64,000 nucleotides of DNA from Campylobacter sp. RM16192 (lineage in GTDB: Bacteria > Campylobacterota > Campylobacteria > Campylobacterales > Campylobacteraceae), in NCBI RefSeq assembly GCF_004803855.2, contig NZ_CP012552.1, forward strand, positions 806,001-870,000, in the 5' to 3' direction. The notes beneath the pieces are model-generated. The model was not told where the DNA came from, searched no databases, and worked only from the letters and a program-made list of their open reading frames with translations. The translations under genes and the position numbers were made by a program. This document shows, piece by piece, positions 37,403 to 44,955 of this stretch; the stretch's first letter is position 1, and the number at the start of each line of letters is the position of its first letter.

Positions 37403-37796
37403 AGGCTAACTCCTTTTCGTATATAAATCTAAAATATATATCGCCGAAAGATACTTTTATGCCGTTTTCTTTGGCGAACTCATACTCCATCTTTATGCCT
37501 TTAGAGCCTAGTGCAAACATTATCTCTCTCATGGAGTTACCGCCTGCGCTGATAAAAATTTCATCGCAACTTTTAAGCTGATTAAAGCATACCTTCATAG
37601 CCTCGTCGTGGCTTAAGTGCTCGCAGGTATACATATTTGTAAGTACTGGGCTAAAAAGCTCCACGCGCTCATCTGCGTAAAAAGTGCTAGCACTTTTCAT
37701 CGAGGCAAGAGCGGCGGCACGGACGTCGCCGTCTCCTATCTCCTTAAGCTCTGTATACGGCGAGCAAACATATATCTTTTTAACGTTTTTCATCAT
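37389..37796 (-). CDS. DUF4406 / nucleoside 2-deoxyribosyltransferase-like protein
   Basis: The 135-residue protein has the pattern of this family: IYVCSPYTEL at the N-terminus, A-rich helix, ELFSPVLTNMYTCEH, CFNQLKSCDEIFISAGGNSMREIMFALGSKGIKMEYEFAKENGIKV. The family shares the fold of nucleoside deoxyribosyltransferases; a nucleotide or NAD-related substrate is possible but unproven. It lies in the early leftward block. Confidence 0.7.
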   Translation of the reverse strand: MMKNVKKIYVCSPYTELKEIGDGDVRAAALASMKSASTFYADERVELFSPVLTNMYTCEHLSHDEAMKVCFNQLKSCDEIFISAGGNSMREIMFALGSKGIKMEYEFAKENGIKVSFGDIYFRFIYEKELAYAKA

Positions 37797-38061
37797 GATC
37801 TCCGTAGTAAAATTTTATGCCTTGCATAAGGAGCTTTGCAACATCTTCTTTTAAATAAAAAGCTATAGATTTAATAGTATTGGGATCGCTGATATTGTTT
37901 ATAGTGTCGGCTATAGTTTCTAAGCAAGCCTCATGCCCGTAATCTTTAAATCGTCTCTTTAAGTGGTTTGTAATTTCCTCTGTTTCAAAGCGCTCAAGGA
38001 GTTCATCTTCGCTTACCTCCTCTAATATCTCTTCTAGGTCTACGTCTACTCTTATTGTCAT
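37780..38061 (-). CDS. Small acidic phage protein, unknown function
   Basis: A 93-residue acidic protein (VDLEEILEEVSEDELLERF; then DPNTIKSIAFYLKEDVAKLLMQG). No domain recognised. It overlaps the DUF4406 gene by 17 bases and ends 10 bases from the DUF736-like gene. Confidence 0.6.
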   Translation of the reverse strand: MTIRVDVDLEEILEEVSEDELLERFETEEITNHLKRRFKDYGHEACLETIADTINNISDPNTIKSIAFYLKEDVAKLLMQGIKFYYGDHDEKR

Positions 38062-38070
38062 CTTAAATCC

Positions 38071-38535
38071 TTAAAACGGTATAACATCATCTTCTGCGTA
38101 AGGTGAAGCGTCTAAATTTGCATCCGCAGGCGGCACGTCTTGGCGCTCTCTTGTCTGCGGAGCGCTCCAAACTACATCATAAAGCATGTCTTCTTTAGCG
38201 TTTTGCCCTACGTTAAAAAGCGCGATATAGGCTTTATATCCGGGAATTAGCGGACTTTCTATATAGCCGCTAATGAAGTTTTTAGCCCCATCCTTGCTTT
38301 GTCTGTGCCATAAAGCACCTATGATCTGCCTAGCGCCTTCGTAGCCTTTAGGCTTTTGAAGCGCAATCTGATAATCAGGGAAATTCGCGTTTTTGGCTTT
38401 ATCCTCTTTGCTTGTCCTTAAAAGAGCTACTTGAAGCGGTCTAAGAAACGGGAAATTTAACATCCCGCCTGTATAGCCTATCTTATCGCCGTTTTCATTA
38501 ACGTACTCCATACGTTTGAAATATCCTACGTTCAT
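38071..38535 (-). CDS. DUF736-like protein with SSB-type acidic tail
   Basis: The 154-residue protein shows the DUF736 layout: ENGDKIGYTGGML, FPDYQIALQKPKG, IIGALWHRQSKDG, FISGYIESPLIPGYKAYIALF. DUF736 is thought to be an OB-like single-stranded DNA binding fold. The last residues, YAEDDVIPF, copy the C-terminal tip of bacterial SSB (DDDIPF) that recruits replication and repair proteins. It is therefore a candidate phage SSB for the primase-helicase upstream. Confidence 0.65.
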   Translation of the reverse strand: MNVGYFKRMEYVNENGDKIGYTGGMLNFPFLRPLQVALLRTSKEDKAKNANFPDYQIALQKPKGYEGARQIIGALWHRQSKDGAKNFISGYIESPLIPGYKAYIALFNVGQNAKEDMLYDVVWSAPQTRERQDVPPADANLDASPYAEDDVIPF

Positions 38536-38538
38536 TTT

Positions 38539-38679
38539 TTATTCCTCAATCGGGAAAAGCCCGCTTTGCGGCAAGGAGCTTTGCTCCCTTAGCTTCCATT
38601 CGGTCGCTACCGTCGCCCTTTTGGCTTGGGACGAACCACCTAAAGTCCCCGCAAGCGGGGTTCCCCTAAAATTTTTCAC
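38539..38679 (-). repeat. GC-rich structured element carrying a 46-codon ORF
   Basis: This 140-base stretch is far richer in GC than its surroundings and has three consecutive stem-loops: CCCCGC-AA-GCGGGG (38647-38660), GGAGC-TTT-GCTCC, and a GCCCGC/GCGGC pair. On the - strand an ORF starts at GTG 38679 with AAGGAG upstream, contains RGTPLAGTLGGSSQAKRATV and runs 46 codons to 38539. It may be a REP-like mobile element, a structured RNA or a real small gene; the ORF may be incidental. Confidence 0.5.
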
Positions 38680-38689
38680 CTTATACTCC

Positions 38690-38767
38690 TTATAATAAAT
38701 TAACTAAAATTTGCGTAACTATTACAAAACCTATAACCAAGGTAGCTATAAAAGCTCTAGTTATCAT
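38690..38767 (-). CDS. 25-residue membrane mini-protein
   Basis: ATG 38767 (11-base overlap with the end of the upstream HTH gene) opens a 25-codon ORF whose product is one continuous hydrophobic helix (RAFIATLVIGFVIVTQILV). Overlap-coupling and the fully hydrophobic sequence support it; length alone does not. Function unknown. Confidence 0.4.
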   Translation of the reverse strand: MITRAFIATLVIGFVIVTQILVNLL

Positions 38768-39323
38768 CACTGCTAATTTCTGCTTCAATGACATCATCTT
38801 CTACCTCGATTTCTATTTGATTAAATCTCTCTATAATCTCATTTGCGCTTACCGCTTCAGGCGGCATCATGGCTTGGCGATCAAGCATCTTGTCATGGCG
38901 CATAGTGCTAAGAGTGCTTATAAACTTAAGCATGTCTGCTTGCTCTTTGGTTAATTTCTCGCCACGTTTTTTCTTCTCTAAAATTTCAAGAGCTTCAATC
39001 TCAAGTGCCTCGTAACTTGCCGCTATCAAGACATTATTTCGCTCGATGTCGACTTTGGTATTTTTAACCGCGCTTTCAAGAGAGCTTCTTGTGATAAGAG
39101 CTACTACATCTTTGTTTTCACTCATGGCTAGAGTTACTTTGTTTTTAACCGCTTCATTCCAGTTAAATTTAGCTTTCCAGCGATTTATGCTTGAGCTTGA
39201 AGCTTTTAACCCACGATCCTTTAATTTCTCAGCCAGAGCCTCTTCGCTTATAGGCTTAAAGTCGTTTTCGTAGCAAGCGCTATCTAAAAACATTTCAAAG
39301 GCGATTTTTTGAATTTCGTTCAT
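38757..39323 (-). CDS. HTH protein, small-terminase-like
   Basis: The 188-residue protein begins with a helix-turn-helix (ISEEALAEKLKDRGLKASSSSINRWKAKFNWNEAV, about 24-60) followed by long helices and a very acidic C-terminus (IEIEVEDDVIEAEISSDDN). The layout is like small terminase subunits or DUF1804-type DNA-binding proteins, but its place in the early block next to the putative origin also fits a replication or regulatory role. It is translated away from the iteron region. Confidence 0.55.
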   Translation of the reverse strand: MNEIQKIAFEMFLDSACYENDFKPISEEALAEKLKDRGLKASSSSINRWKAKFNWNEAVKNKVTLAMSENKDVVALITRSSLESAVKNTKVDIERNNVLIAASYEALEIEALEILEKKKRGEKLTKEQADMLKFISTLSTMRHDKMLDRQAMMPPEAVSANEIIERFNQIEIEVEDDVIEAEISSDDN

Positions 39324-39343
39324 CTTTTAACCCTTTGTCTTGT

Positions 39344-39671
39344 CTGTCTTATGATTTGAAAAAAATCGTAAGACAGCTAAAACGCCTAAAATAGGATATT
39401 TAATAAAAACTTGTCTTTTTAAGTTTAAAAATCGTAAGACAGCATTTAAATACGATACTATCTTTACTTTCTTTATTAAGTTTTTTATCTGTCTTATGAT
39501 TTTTACTATATTACTTATAGAAATAAAAAAATAAAAACAAAAAATATTTTTCAAAAGTAATATGTGGGCAAAAATCGTGTGACAATAAGACAAGGCAGAC
39601 CTAGCCCCTATAAAATCGCTTTTTGCTTGGCTCGTGATGGATAAAAAATCATAAGACAATCGCAAGACAGC
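39344..39671. repeat. Iteron array, probable phage replication origin
   Basis: This 350-base gap holds seven copies of a 14-17 base motif, consensus AAAAATCRTAAGACAGC. Forward copies: 39361-39377, 39427-39443 (identical, 66 bases apart), 39570-39584 (degenerate), 39643-39658 and 39658-39671. Reverse copies: 39344-39357 and 39489-39504. The first two form a near-perfect inverted repeat. Between 39501 and 39565 the sequence is almost only A and T. The array directly follows the primase-helicase gene; in phage P4 the alpha protein binds comparable iterons at ori and crr. Confidence 0.72.
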
Positions 39672-39675
39672 AAGC

Positions 39676-42588
39676 CTAAACATCTGCTTTTGCTCCGTTT
39701 GCTTGGTATATACTCATGCTTTCAATCATAACCGCTTGACCGCCAAAATTCACGGTGTCAAAGTCTAAATTTGAATTAAGCTTAATACCGAAAGTGCAAT
39801 ACGGTCTATCGTTCGTAAGCCCGACATAGCACTTTTGCAGCCGCTTTTGTCCGCCACTTATGACAATGTTATTAATCAGACACTCATCGCGCAAAGCTCT
39901 AAAGAAGTTTTTCTCTTTAAGCGGTGTGCCGCCTTTTTCCTCTATGAAGCTTTTATAAACTCCATATAGATACTTGTTTGGCACCATATAGTTTTCATCT
40001 GCAACAATCGCATCTCTAACAAAAGCGCGTATAGGATTTACTTCATCTTTATACTCTTCAAGCTCTGCCAACATGCGTTTAGAGCGTGTAAATTTGCCCT
40101 GAGTGATAAGGCGTTTAAGACCGCTAAGAGCAAGGTTAAAAATGCCCGCCATCTCGTCGTTAAAGCGCTCAGATAGACCTCTTATCTTTTGGCTATCTTT
40201 TACCTCTTTATCAAAACTAATCAAAACCATACGTCTAAATACGCCGTTGTCTATGCCTTGGCGCGGTTTTTCGTTGCCGGCAAAGGCTAGCTTTGGTTTT
40301 TCGTTTGGCATTAGGTTAAACGGTTTTTCGTTTTTCGGGTTGATCATGATGGAGTCTTTTGTAGAGACTAGGGCTTTAAGGTTGGCCATCTGCCCCTTGT
40401 CGGTTCCGTTTTTATCGATCTCGCTACCTATATTTATAAGCTTATTGGCAAGCCCATATAGCTGGTGTCCTTCAAATTGTTGCAGCTGGAGACTTGACAC
40501 GTTGTCTTCTCCGAAGAAGTTGCGAATAGTATCAAGTATAACACTCTTGCCGTTGGCACCGCTTTTACCGTATAAAAACAAAAAGCTTTCAAAATCGTGA
40601 CTTGGCAAAAAGCAATAACCGATAAATTCCATTAGCGTCTTGATGTCGTCTTCATCGCTCATAACATCTTTTAAAAATTTATCCCACTTAGGACACTTGG
40701 CGTCTTTGTCATATTTAAATTCAAGTATGTTTAGTGCTCCGTCTTTTATGTCGTGGTGCGTTTTAAAGGTGATATGCCCGTTTTTGCTTATAAAAATCGT
40801 GCCGTTTAATAAATTTATGATACGTCTTTGCTCGTCTCTTTTTATATGATCTAGCACATAGGCTTTGTTTACAAGGTTTTCAATAATCTCTTTTGAATTA
40901 TTTACGCTACGTTTTTTAGTATCTACGTAGGCTATATTCATCCAAACGTTTTGCAAGAAGTTGCTAAGCGTAGTCAAATTTAGCCTCGCGTAGTGTGTTC
41001 CCGTCCAAAAATAAAGCTCGTTTTGATATTGGGCCAAGTGATAGCCTAGCTTATAAAGAGAGCTTTCAAAACTAGCCACCATATCTATAATATGCGTTTG
41101 GTGGTAGTTCTTGCGAAGAGTTGAGGATATTTTAAAGGCTTCATCAAACGCCTTTGCAAAACGATCAAACCTCTCTTCTTCTACCTCGGTTACAAGGAAA
41201 TTTTTAAGATACTCATTTTTAAAGCATTCGTATCTTTCGCTGCCTATGGATTTTTTAAGAGCTTTTGCGTTATCTAAAACACTATCGATATATTCATCGT
41301 CAAGTTCGCCTTTAACCGGGAAGATGTTGATATAGTTTCCGTTTTCATCGCGCGCTAAAAATTCGTTTGTAACTTCATCAAAATACTTAACGATTTTCTT
41401 TTGTTTAAACGCTTCAAATTCTTTTCTTGCCTCCGGATAGTATTCGCAAATTTCATCCAGTATCGCATTTGTAGGTTTAAAACAGCTAAAAGCGATAAGA
41501 TCAAATATAGGGTTTGTGGCAAGCCTTGGCATATTTGAGGCTATAAAATCGCTTATGTCGTAGTTGTGCGGTAGGTTTTTTGCTATGGCGTAAAACAAAA
41601 CTATCTGCACGCTTTTTGCAATATCTTTTAGCTCATAAAATTTCTTAATAGCGTTTTTATATCCTGCCTCGTCATGATCAAACCATATATAGACATGTTT
41701 GTCCCTTAAAAGCTCTTTGTGAGGTTCAAAACTTGCCGTAACCCCACCTAGAGTAAGCACGTTTACATCAAAACTTAGCAAATTTAGCGCATCTTTTTCA
41801 CCTTCGCAGATGATAACTCTATCGTCGGTATGCGCTTTAAAGTAGGATATAGGAAACGGATATGCGCTTGCGTCAGCTTCGCCTATCCACTTGCCGGGCA
41901 TCCTCTCGCTTGTAAGGGTTTTAGCCTCTTTGTCCCATCTGAATTTTTGTCTATATTTAAAATTTACAGGCTCGCCTTTTTCGTCTCTTATGATGACGAC
42001 AAAGCTTTTTTGCTCCATGTCGTAACCTAAAAGCTCTTTTGAATAGGCCTCAAAAGTCTGCGAAAAATATGCAGGGAAAAGGTCCTCAATCTTATCTTTT
42101 AACAGATCGTAGTTATTTTTCCTTGCTAGTAAAAGCTCCGGTGCTGTCTTTGCAAGGCGGAATTTTAAATTTTTAACGCGCTTTTCTTTCTCTGCCGCCT
42201 CTTTAGCCAATCTTGCTTCGTTTTCTTCGCGCATAAGCTTTTGGTGCGCTTCATAAGCGGCACGCTCTTCTTCACTCATGGCTTTTACGTTGATGTTGTT
42301 TGGGATATTGAAAAAATCACATACCTTTTTAGCCGCCTGTGTTGGGCTAAGCTGCTCTTTGAGCTCTATAAATTTAACTATATCACCGCTTGTATTGCAT
42401 GCAAAACATTTAAAAAAGGCTCCGTCTCCGTTTGAGGTAATACCAAGGCTTGGAGTAGACCGGTTATGATCGTGAAAAGGGCAAAAAGCATTTGTGCCTC
42501 TAAACTCCATGCCGTAAATAGAGGTAACAAAATCTTTAAACTGCTCTTTTGATACGGTTTGTTTTATAGTCTGAAATATATTATCCAT
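39676..42588 (-). CDS. Primase-helicase of the phage P4 alpha / D5 type
   Basis: The 970-residue replication protein has a CHC2-like zinc finger (C36, H39, C61, C64 in FCPFHDH and KCFACNTSGD), a TOPRIM domain (about 250-330: VIICEGEKDALNLL, HVYIWFDHDEAGY) and an SF3 helicase (about 600-830) with Walker A FLYGKSGANGKSV near residue 675 and NIGSEIDKNGTDKGQ and LAFAGNEKPRQG motifs, then a winged-helix tail that could bind the iterons. It should prime and unwind phage DNA. It overlaps the upstream gene by 8 bases. Confidence 0.93.
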   Translation of the reverse strand: MDNIFQTIKQTVSKEQFKDFVTSIYGMEFRGTNAFCPFHDHNRSTPSLGITSNGDGAFFKCFACNTSGDIVKFIELKEQLSPTQAAKKVCDFFNIPNNINVKAMSEEERAAYEAHQKLMREENEARLAKEAAEKEKRVKNLKFRLAKTAPELLLARKNNYDLLKDKIEDLFPAYFSQTFEAYSKELLGYDMEQKSFVVIIRDEKGEPVNFKYRQKFRWDKEAKTLTSERMPGKWIGEADASAYPFPISYFKAHTDDRVIICEGEKDALNLLSFDVNVLTLGGVTASFEPHKELLRDKHVYIWFDHDEAGYKNAIKKFYELKDIAKSVQIVLFYAIAKNLPHNYDISDFIASNMPRLATNPIFDLIAFSCFKPTNAILDEICEYYPEARKEFEAFKQKKIVKYFDEVTNEFLARDENGNYINIFPVKGELDDEYIDSVLDNAKALKKSIGSERYECFKNEYLKNFLVTEVEEERFDRFAKAFDEAFKISSTLRKNYHQTHIIDMVASFESSLYKLGYHLAQYQNELYFWTGTHYARLNLTTLSNFLQNVWMNIAYVDTKKRSVNNSKEIIENLVNKAYVLDHIKRDEQRRIINLLNGTIFISKNGHITFKTHHDIKDGALNILEFKYDKDAKCPKWDKFLKDVMSDEDDIKTLMEFIGYCFLPSHDFESFLFLYGKSGANGKSVILDTIRNFFGEDNVSSLQLQQFEGHQLYGLANKLINIGSEIDKNGTDKGQMANLKALVSTKDSIMINPKNEKPFNLMPNEKPKLAFAGNEKPRQGIDNGVFRRMVLISFDKEVKDSQKIRGLSERFNDEMAGIFNLALSGLKRLITQGKFTRSKRMLAELEEYKDEVNPIRAFVRDAIVADENYMVPNKYLYGVYKSFIEEKGGTPLKEKNFFRALRDECLINNIVISGGQKRLQKCYVGLTNDRPYCTFGIKLNSNLDFDTVNFGGQAVMIESMSIYQANGAKADV

Positions 42589-42985
42589 TTTTACTCTCTG
42601 CTAAAATTTCATCCGCAAATAGGCTGCTTTGCTTGATGTAAATTTTTAAAAGTTTGCCGACAATGCGTGCAAAATCAGGATTTTTAAACTTAAAATTCCT
42701 AAAATAGTGATAGACGCAATGCTCGCTTTTGCCGACTCTTTTGGCTACAAAACGGGCAATGTCTTTCTCACTAGCGCCACACTCAAGGGCTTTATAATAA
42801 AGCTCTGAAATCTCTTCAAAATGAGGGCATTTGTAGTTGCTATGAACGTACAAAAGCCCGTCTTTAAAGATAAATCTATCTTGCCTGCCGTTTTTCTTAT
42901 CCAAATAAGATAAGTTTTGTATGTCCTTTTTGGTGGTCTCAAAGTAGGTTTCTACGGCGTTAAGCGAGATAAATTCGCGGCTCAT
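42581..42985 (-). CDS. Phage protein before the primase, unknown function
   Basis: The 134-residue protein (REFISLNAVETYFETTKKDI; then a helical part with ASEKDIARFVAKRVGKSEHCVYHYFRN that resembles an HTH) may bind DNA. I start at ATG 42985 with GGGGATT upstream; a GTG at 43021 in frame is less likely. It is translationally coupled to the primase gene and, upstream, to a mini-ORF. Confidence 0.6.
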   Translation of the reverse strand: MSREFISLNAVETYFETTKKDIQNLSYLDKKNGRQDRFIFKDGLLYVHSNYKCPHFEEISELYYKALECGASEKDIARFVAKRVGKSEHCVYHYFRNFKFKNPDFARIVGKLLKIYIKQSSLFADEILAESKNG

Positions 42986-43059
42986 CTTAATCCCCTGAAA
43001 AAAGATAAAATGCGATGCCACCGATTAAAGCGCCACCCGTAAAATATGAAATCAGGCAT
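42982..43059 (-). CDS. Mini-ORF with two plausible frames
   Basis: A strong ribosome site (AAAGGAGGGCAAT) precedes ATG 43059, opening a 25-codon ORF that ends in ATGA overlap with the next gene. In the neighbouring frame, from a possible CTG at 43054, the same DNA encodes a membrane-like peptide (ISYFTGGALIGGIAFYLFSG). The second looks more like a protein, the first has the better start codon; only one is likely to be used. Confidence 0.35.
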   Translation of the reverse strand: MPDFIFYGWRFNRWHRILSFFRGLR

Positions 43060-43144
43060 ATTGCCCTCCTTTAAAATTCACTCTTTAAGCTCCTTTGGGA
43101 TAGAATGGAGTCCTCAAAACACTAACCCAAAAGGAGCCAAAACA

Positions 43145-43366
43145 ATGAACGATAGTCAAAAACAAACTGAGCTCTTAGAAAAACTTCTTGAAGAGCTCAA
43201 AGTGTCAAACGACTTAAAAATTTTAGAACTCATGCTGAAATATAACGCCGATGTCAGCATGTTTTTCGGCAAGTTTTTTGAGCAGGACGGCAGAGAGGCC
43301 GAACTAGTCCCCCTTGCCGATCTCGCCCACGACCTCATAAATGAAGCTAGAAAGAGACCTCTCTAA
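43145..43366 (+). CDS. Small + strand protein inside the leftward early block
   Basis: The 73-residue acidic helical protein (QKQTELLEKLLEELKVSNDL; then YNADVSMFFGKFFEQDG) has a good start: AAAAGGAGCC 6 bases before ATG 43145. It is the only rightward gene between 34.9 and 44.5 kb and overlaps the 3' end of the converging gene by 63 bases. Function unknown. The longer in-frame opening at 43046 has no ribosome site. Confidence 0.6.
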   Translation: MNDSQKQTELLEKLLEELKVSNDLKILELMLKYNADVSMFFGKFFEQDGREAELVPLADLAHDLINEARKRPL

Positions 43367-43594
43367 GCTCTCAGCCGAGTATTTTCTTTGTCTAAAGATG
43401 TTTGTAAGGAGATCTTTAACCTCTTGCAAGCTCTTTTTAGACTCAACTACTTCCAGAAGCTCTTTAGCTTTTGCTACTCGAGCCTCACACTTAGCTATCT
43501 GAGCTTGAAGCTTTAAAATTTCAAGCTCATTCGCACTTATATCCGCTTGCAAAAATAGCTTTATATCGCTCTTTTGCTTTTGAAAATCAGGCAT
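43304..43594 (-). CDS. Coiled-coil phage protein, unknown function
   Basis: A 96-residue helical protein with a central coiled coil (ELEILKLQAQIAKCEARVAK AKELLEVVES). AGGAG stands 6 bases before ATG 43594; the ATG at 43600 is too close. It overlaps the upstream Cro-like gene by 8 bases. Confidence 0.6.
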   Translation of the reverse strand: MPDFQKQKSDIKLFLQADISANELEILKLQAQIAKCEARVAKAKELLEVVESKKSLQEVKDLLTNIFRQRKYSAESLERSLSSFIYEVVGEIGKGD

Positions 43595-43862
43595 TTTCAT
43601 CTCCTAAATTTTTAATATAAATTTCGCCTTTGCCGTAGTAGAGCCAGTCCATGTTGATGCCGTAGTAGTCTTTAAGCATATACGCCCACTCAAGAGGGAA
43701 GAGGACTTTGCCTTTTATAACTTGGTTATAGATAAACATAGAGCTGCGGAAAATTCTCACCGCCAACTCAACCTTTGGAAGTCCAAGCGCCATCCTAGCC
43801 ATATCAAGCCTTTTGCCCGGGGTGCTTAGGTCGTTTGGAGTGACGGGATATACGATGTTCAT
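43587..43862 (-). CDS. Cro/XRE-like HTH regulator
   Basis: The 91-residue protein carries an XRE-type HTH (GKRLDMARMALGLPKVELAV, SSMFIYNQVIKGKVLFPLEW) ending in the phage-regulator signature INMDWLYYGKGE. As a small HTH protein in the leftward early block facing the CI-like gene it is a good candidate for the Cro-type antirepressor of the lysogeny switch. Confidence 0.72.
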   Translation of the reverse strand: MNIVYPVTPNDLSTPGKRLDMARMALGLPKVELAVRIFRSSMFIYNQVIKGKVLFPLEWAYMLKDYYGINMDWLYYGKGEIYIKNLGDENA

Positions 43863-43864
43863 TT

Positions 43865-44428
43865 TTATTTCTCGTCTTTATATTCAGATGAATAATCAGT
43901 ATAGTCGCAAAAATCGATAGAATTTATTTTGGATTTAACTACCTTTTCATACTCTTCTTGTGGCATAAAAAATCTACTAGGGTAGTTTCTTCTAATGATT
44001 TTTAGTCTGCCGGGGGTATCTTTATCTTGGTTCAAATACAAAGAAGGCTCTATCGTCGCTTTTATATATCTTTTGTCTGATAAAGAAGAGATGAGCGTCT
44101 CAAGATAATTAAAGAAAGAAATCTCTTCTCCGGCAGGGATTAAAACGTCTTTAAGCTCTATTTGAAAGCTTAGGTTATATCTAGGCAGAGGAGATGGAGC
44201 CTTTTTTAAAACGTCGGAATAGTTTATCCTAGTGATGATGCCGTTTTCCGATACCTCGCTGGTTCGATTTGTAATCATAGGCGTTATGCCTATCCAAGAG
44301 GTCGGGTATCTGTCTAAAAGATCTGCAAATGTCGTTTCAACTCTTTTTATGGTGTCTACAAACCCTTCAAGATCGTCTACGAGAAATCTTGATATGGAAA
44401 TTTTAAAACGGACTTTTTTGTTTTGCAT
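43865..44428 (-). CDS. First gene of the leftward early operon, unknown function
   Basis: The 187-residue protein (SRFLVDDLEGFVDTIKRVET; PSPLPRYNLSFQIELKDVLIP; NYPSRFFMPQEEYEKVV) has no domain I recognise. It is probably a soluble alpha/beta protein. It is transcribed first from the divergent operator and ends 2 bases before the Cro-like gene. Confidence 0.62.
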   Translation of the reverse strand: MQNKKVRFKISISRFLVDDLEGFVDTIKRVETTFADLLDRYPTSWIGITPMITNRTSEVSENGIITRINYSDVLKKAPSPLPRYNLSFQIELKDVLIPAGEEISFFNYLETLISSLSDKRYIKATIEPSLYLNQDKDTPGRLKIIRRNYPSRFFMPQEEYEKVVKSKINSIDFCDYTDYSSEYKDEK

Positions 44429-44566
44429 CTTAAATCCCTTTAGTGTTATTTTGGTATAATGTAAAAATATTTAACGATAACTTTAAATATTTTGAGGTAA
44501 TTATAACCTCATTTGGATAAATTGTCAATAGTAAATTACTCATTTTATCTAAAAAGGCGGTAAAAA
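44429..44566. promoter_or_regulatory. Divergent operator-promoter region of the lysogeny switch
   Basis: The 138-base gap separates the leftward early operon from the rightward CI-like gene. It contains an operator-like palindrome TGAGGTAATTATAACCTCA (44493-44511). Rightward, TTGGTATAAT gives -10 TATAAT at 44455-44460. Leftward, TATAAT read on the - strand (44500-44505) lies inside the palindrome, so a repressor bound there would block leftward transcription. Confidence 0.65.
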
Positions 44567-44953
44567 ATGGAAAGTTTAGAAGCTATTTTTGCAAGGATAA
44601 GGGCTGTTTTAGGGATAAAGACGGATAAACAGATGTCTGAAATTTTAGATATCCCATATGCAACAATAGGAACTTGGAAAGATAGAAAAAAGATCCCTAA
44701 AGGTAAGCTATTTGAGATAGCTAACAGGCTTGAGGTAACGCCTGAGTATCTTGAAAGCGGCATAAATATCATAAACGGCGGAAATAACCAGATGGGAAGC
44801 TCAAATACTCAAAACAATTACGGCTACGAAACCAACAGAGGCAAAGAGTGGGATGAGTTTGTGAAGCTGTTTGACGAATACGGTAGCAAGGCGCTACTAA
44901 AAAATTTCATAGCAACACTTAAAGACGAAAAAGAGAAGTTTGAAATGTTATAG
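44567..44953 (+). CDS. CI-like prophage repressor with Asn/Gln-rich motif
   Basis: The 128-residue protein has a phage CI-repressor HTH (about 5-65: FARIRAVLGIKTDKQMSEIL, YATIGTWKDRKKIPKGKLF, LEVTPEYLESG). It lacks a LexA-like peptidase domain. After the HTH comes the motif GGNNQMGSSNTQNN (about 71-84) and then a short helical tail (about 90-128). The motif reappears in the membrane protein at 45289. It stands just beside the divergent operator, in the position of a lysogeny repressor. Confidence 0.8.
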   Translation: MESLEAIFARIRAVLGIKTDKQMSEILDIPYATIGTWKDRKKIPKGKLFEIANRLEVTPEYLESGINIINGGNNQMGSSNTQNNYGYETNRGKEWDEFVKLFDEYGSKALLKNFIATLKDEKEKFEML

Positions 44954-44955
44954 AG

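Noticed and set aside
39327-39683. 118-codon leftward ORF
   Set aside because: It lies over the iteron array, has low-complexity hydrophobic/basic sequence without domain features, and no ribosome site; the repeats explain the sequence better.
43046-43144. N-terminal extension of the + strand gene at 43145
   Set aside because: The extension has no ribosome site, while ATG 43145 has AAAAGGAGCC at the right distance.
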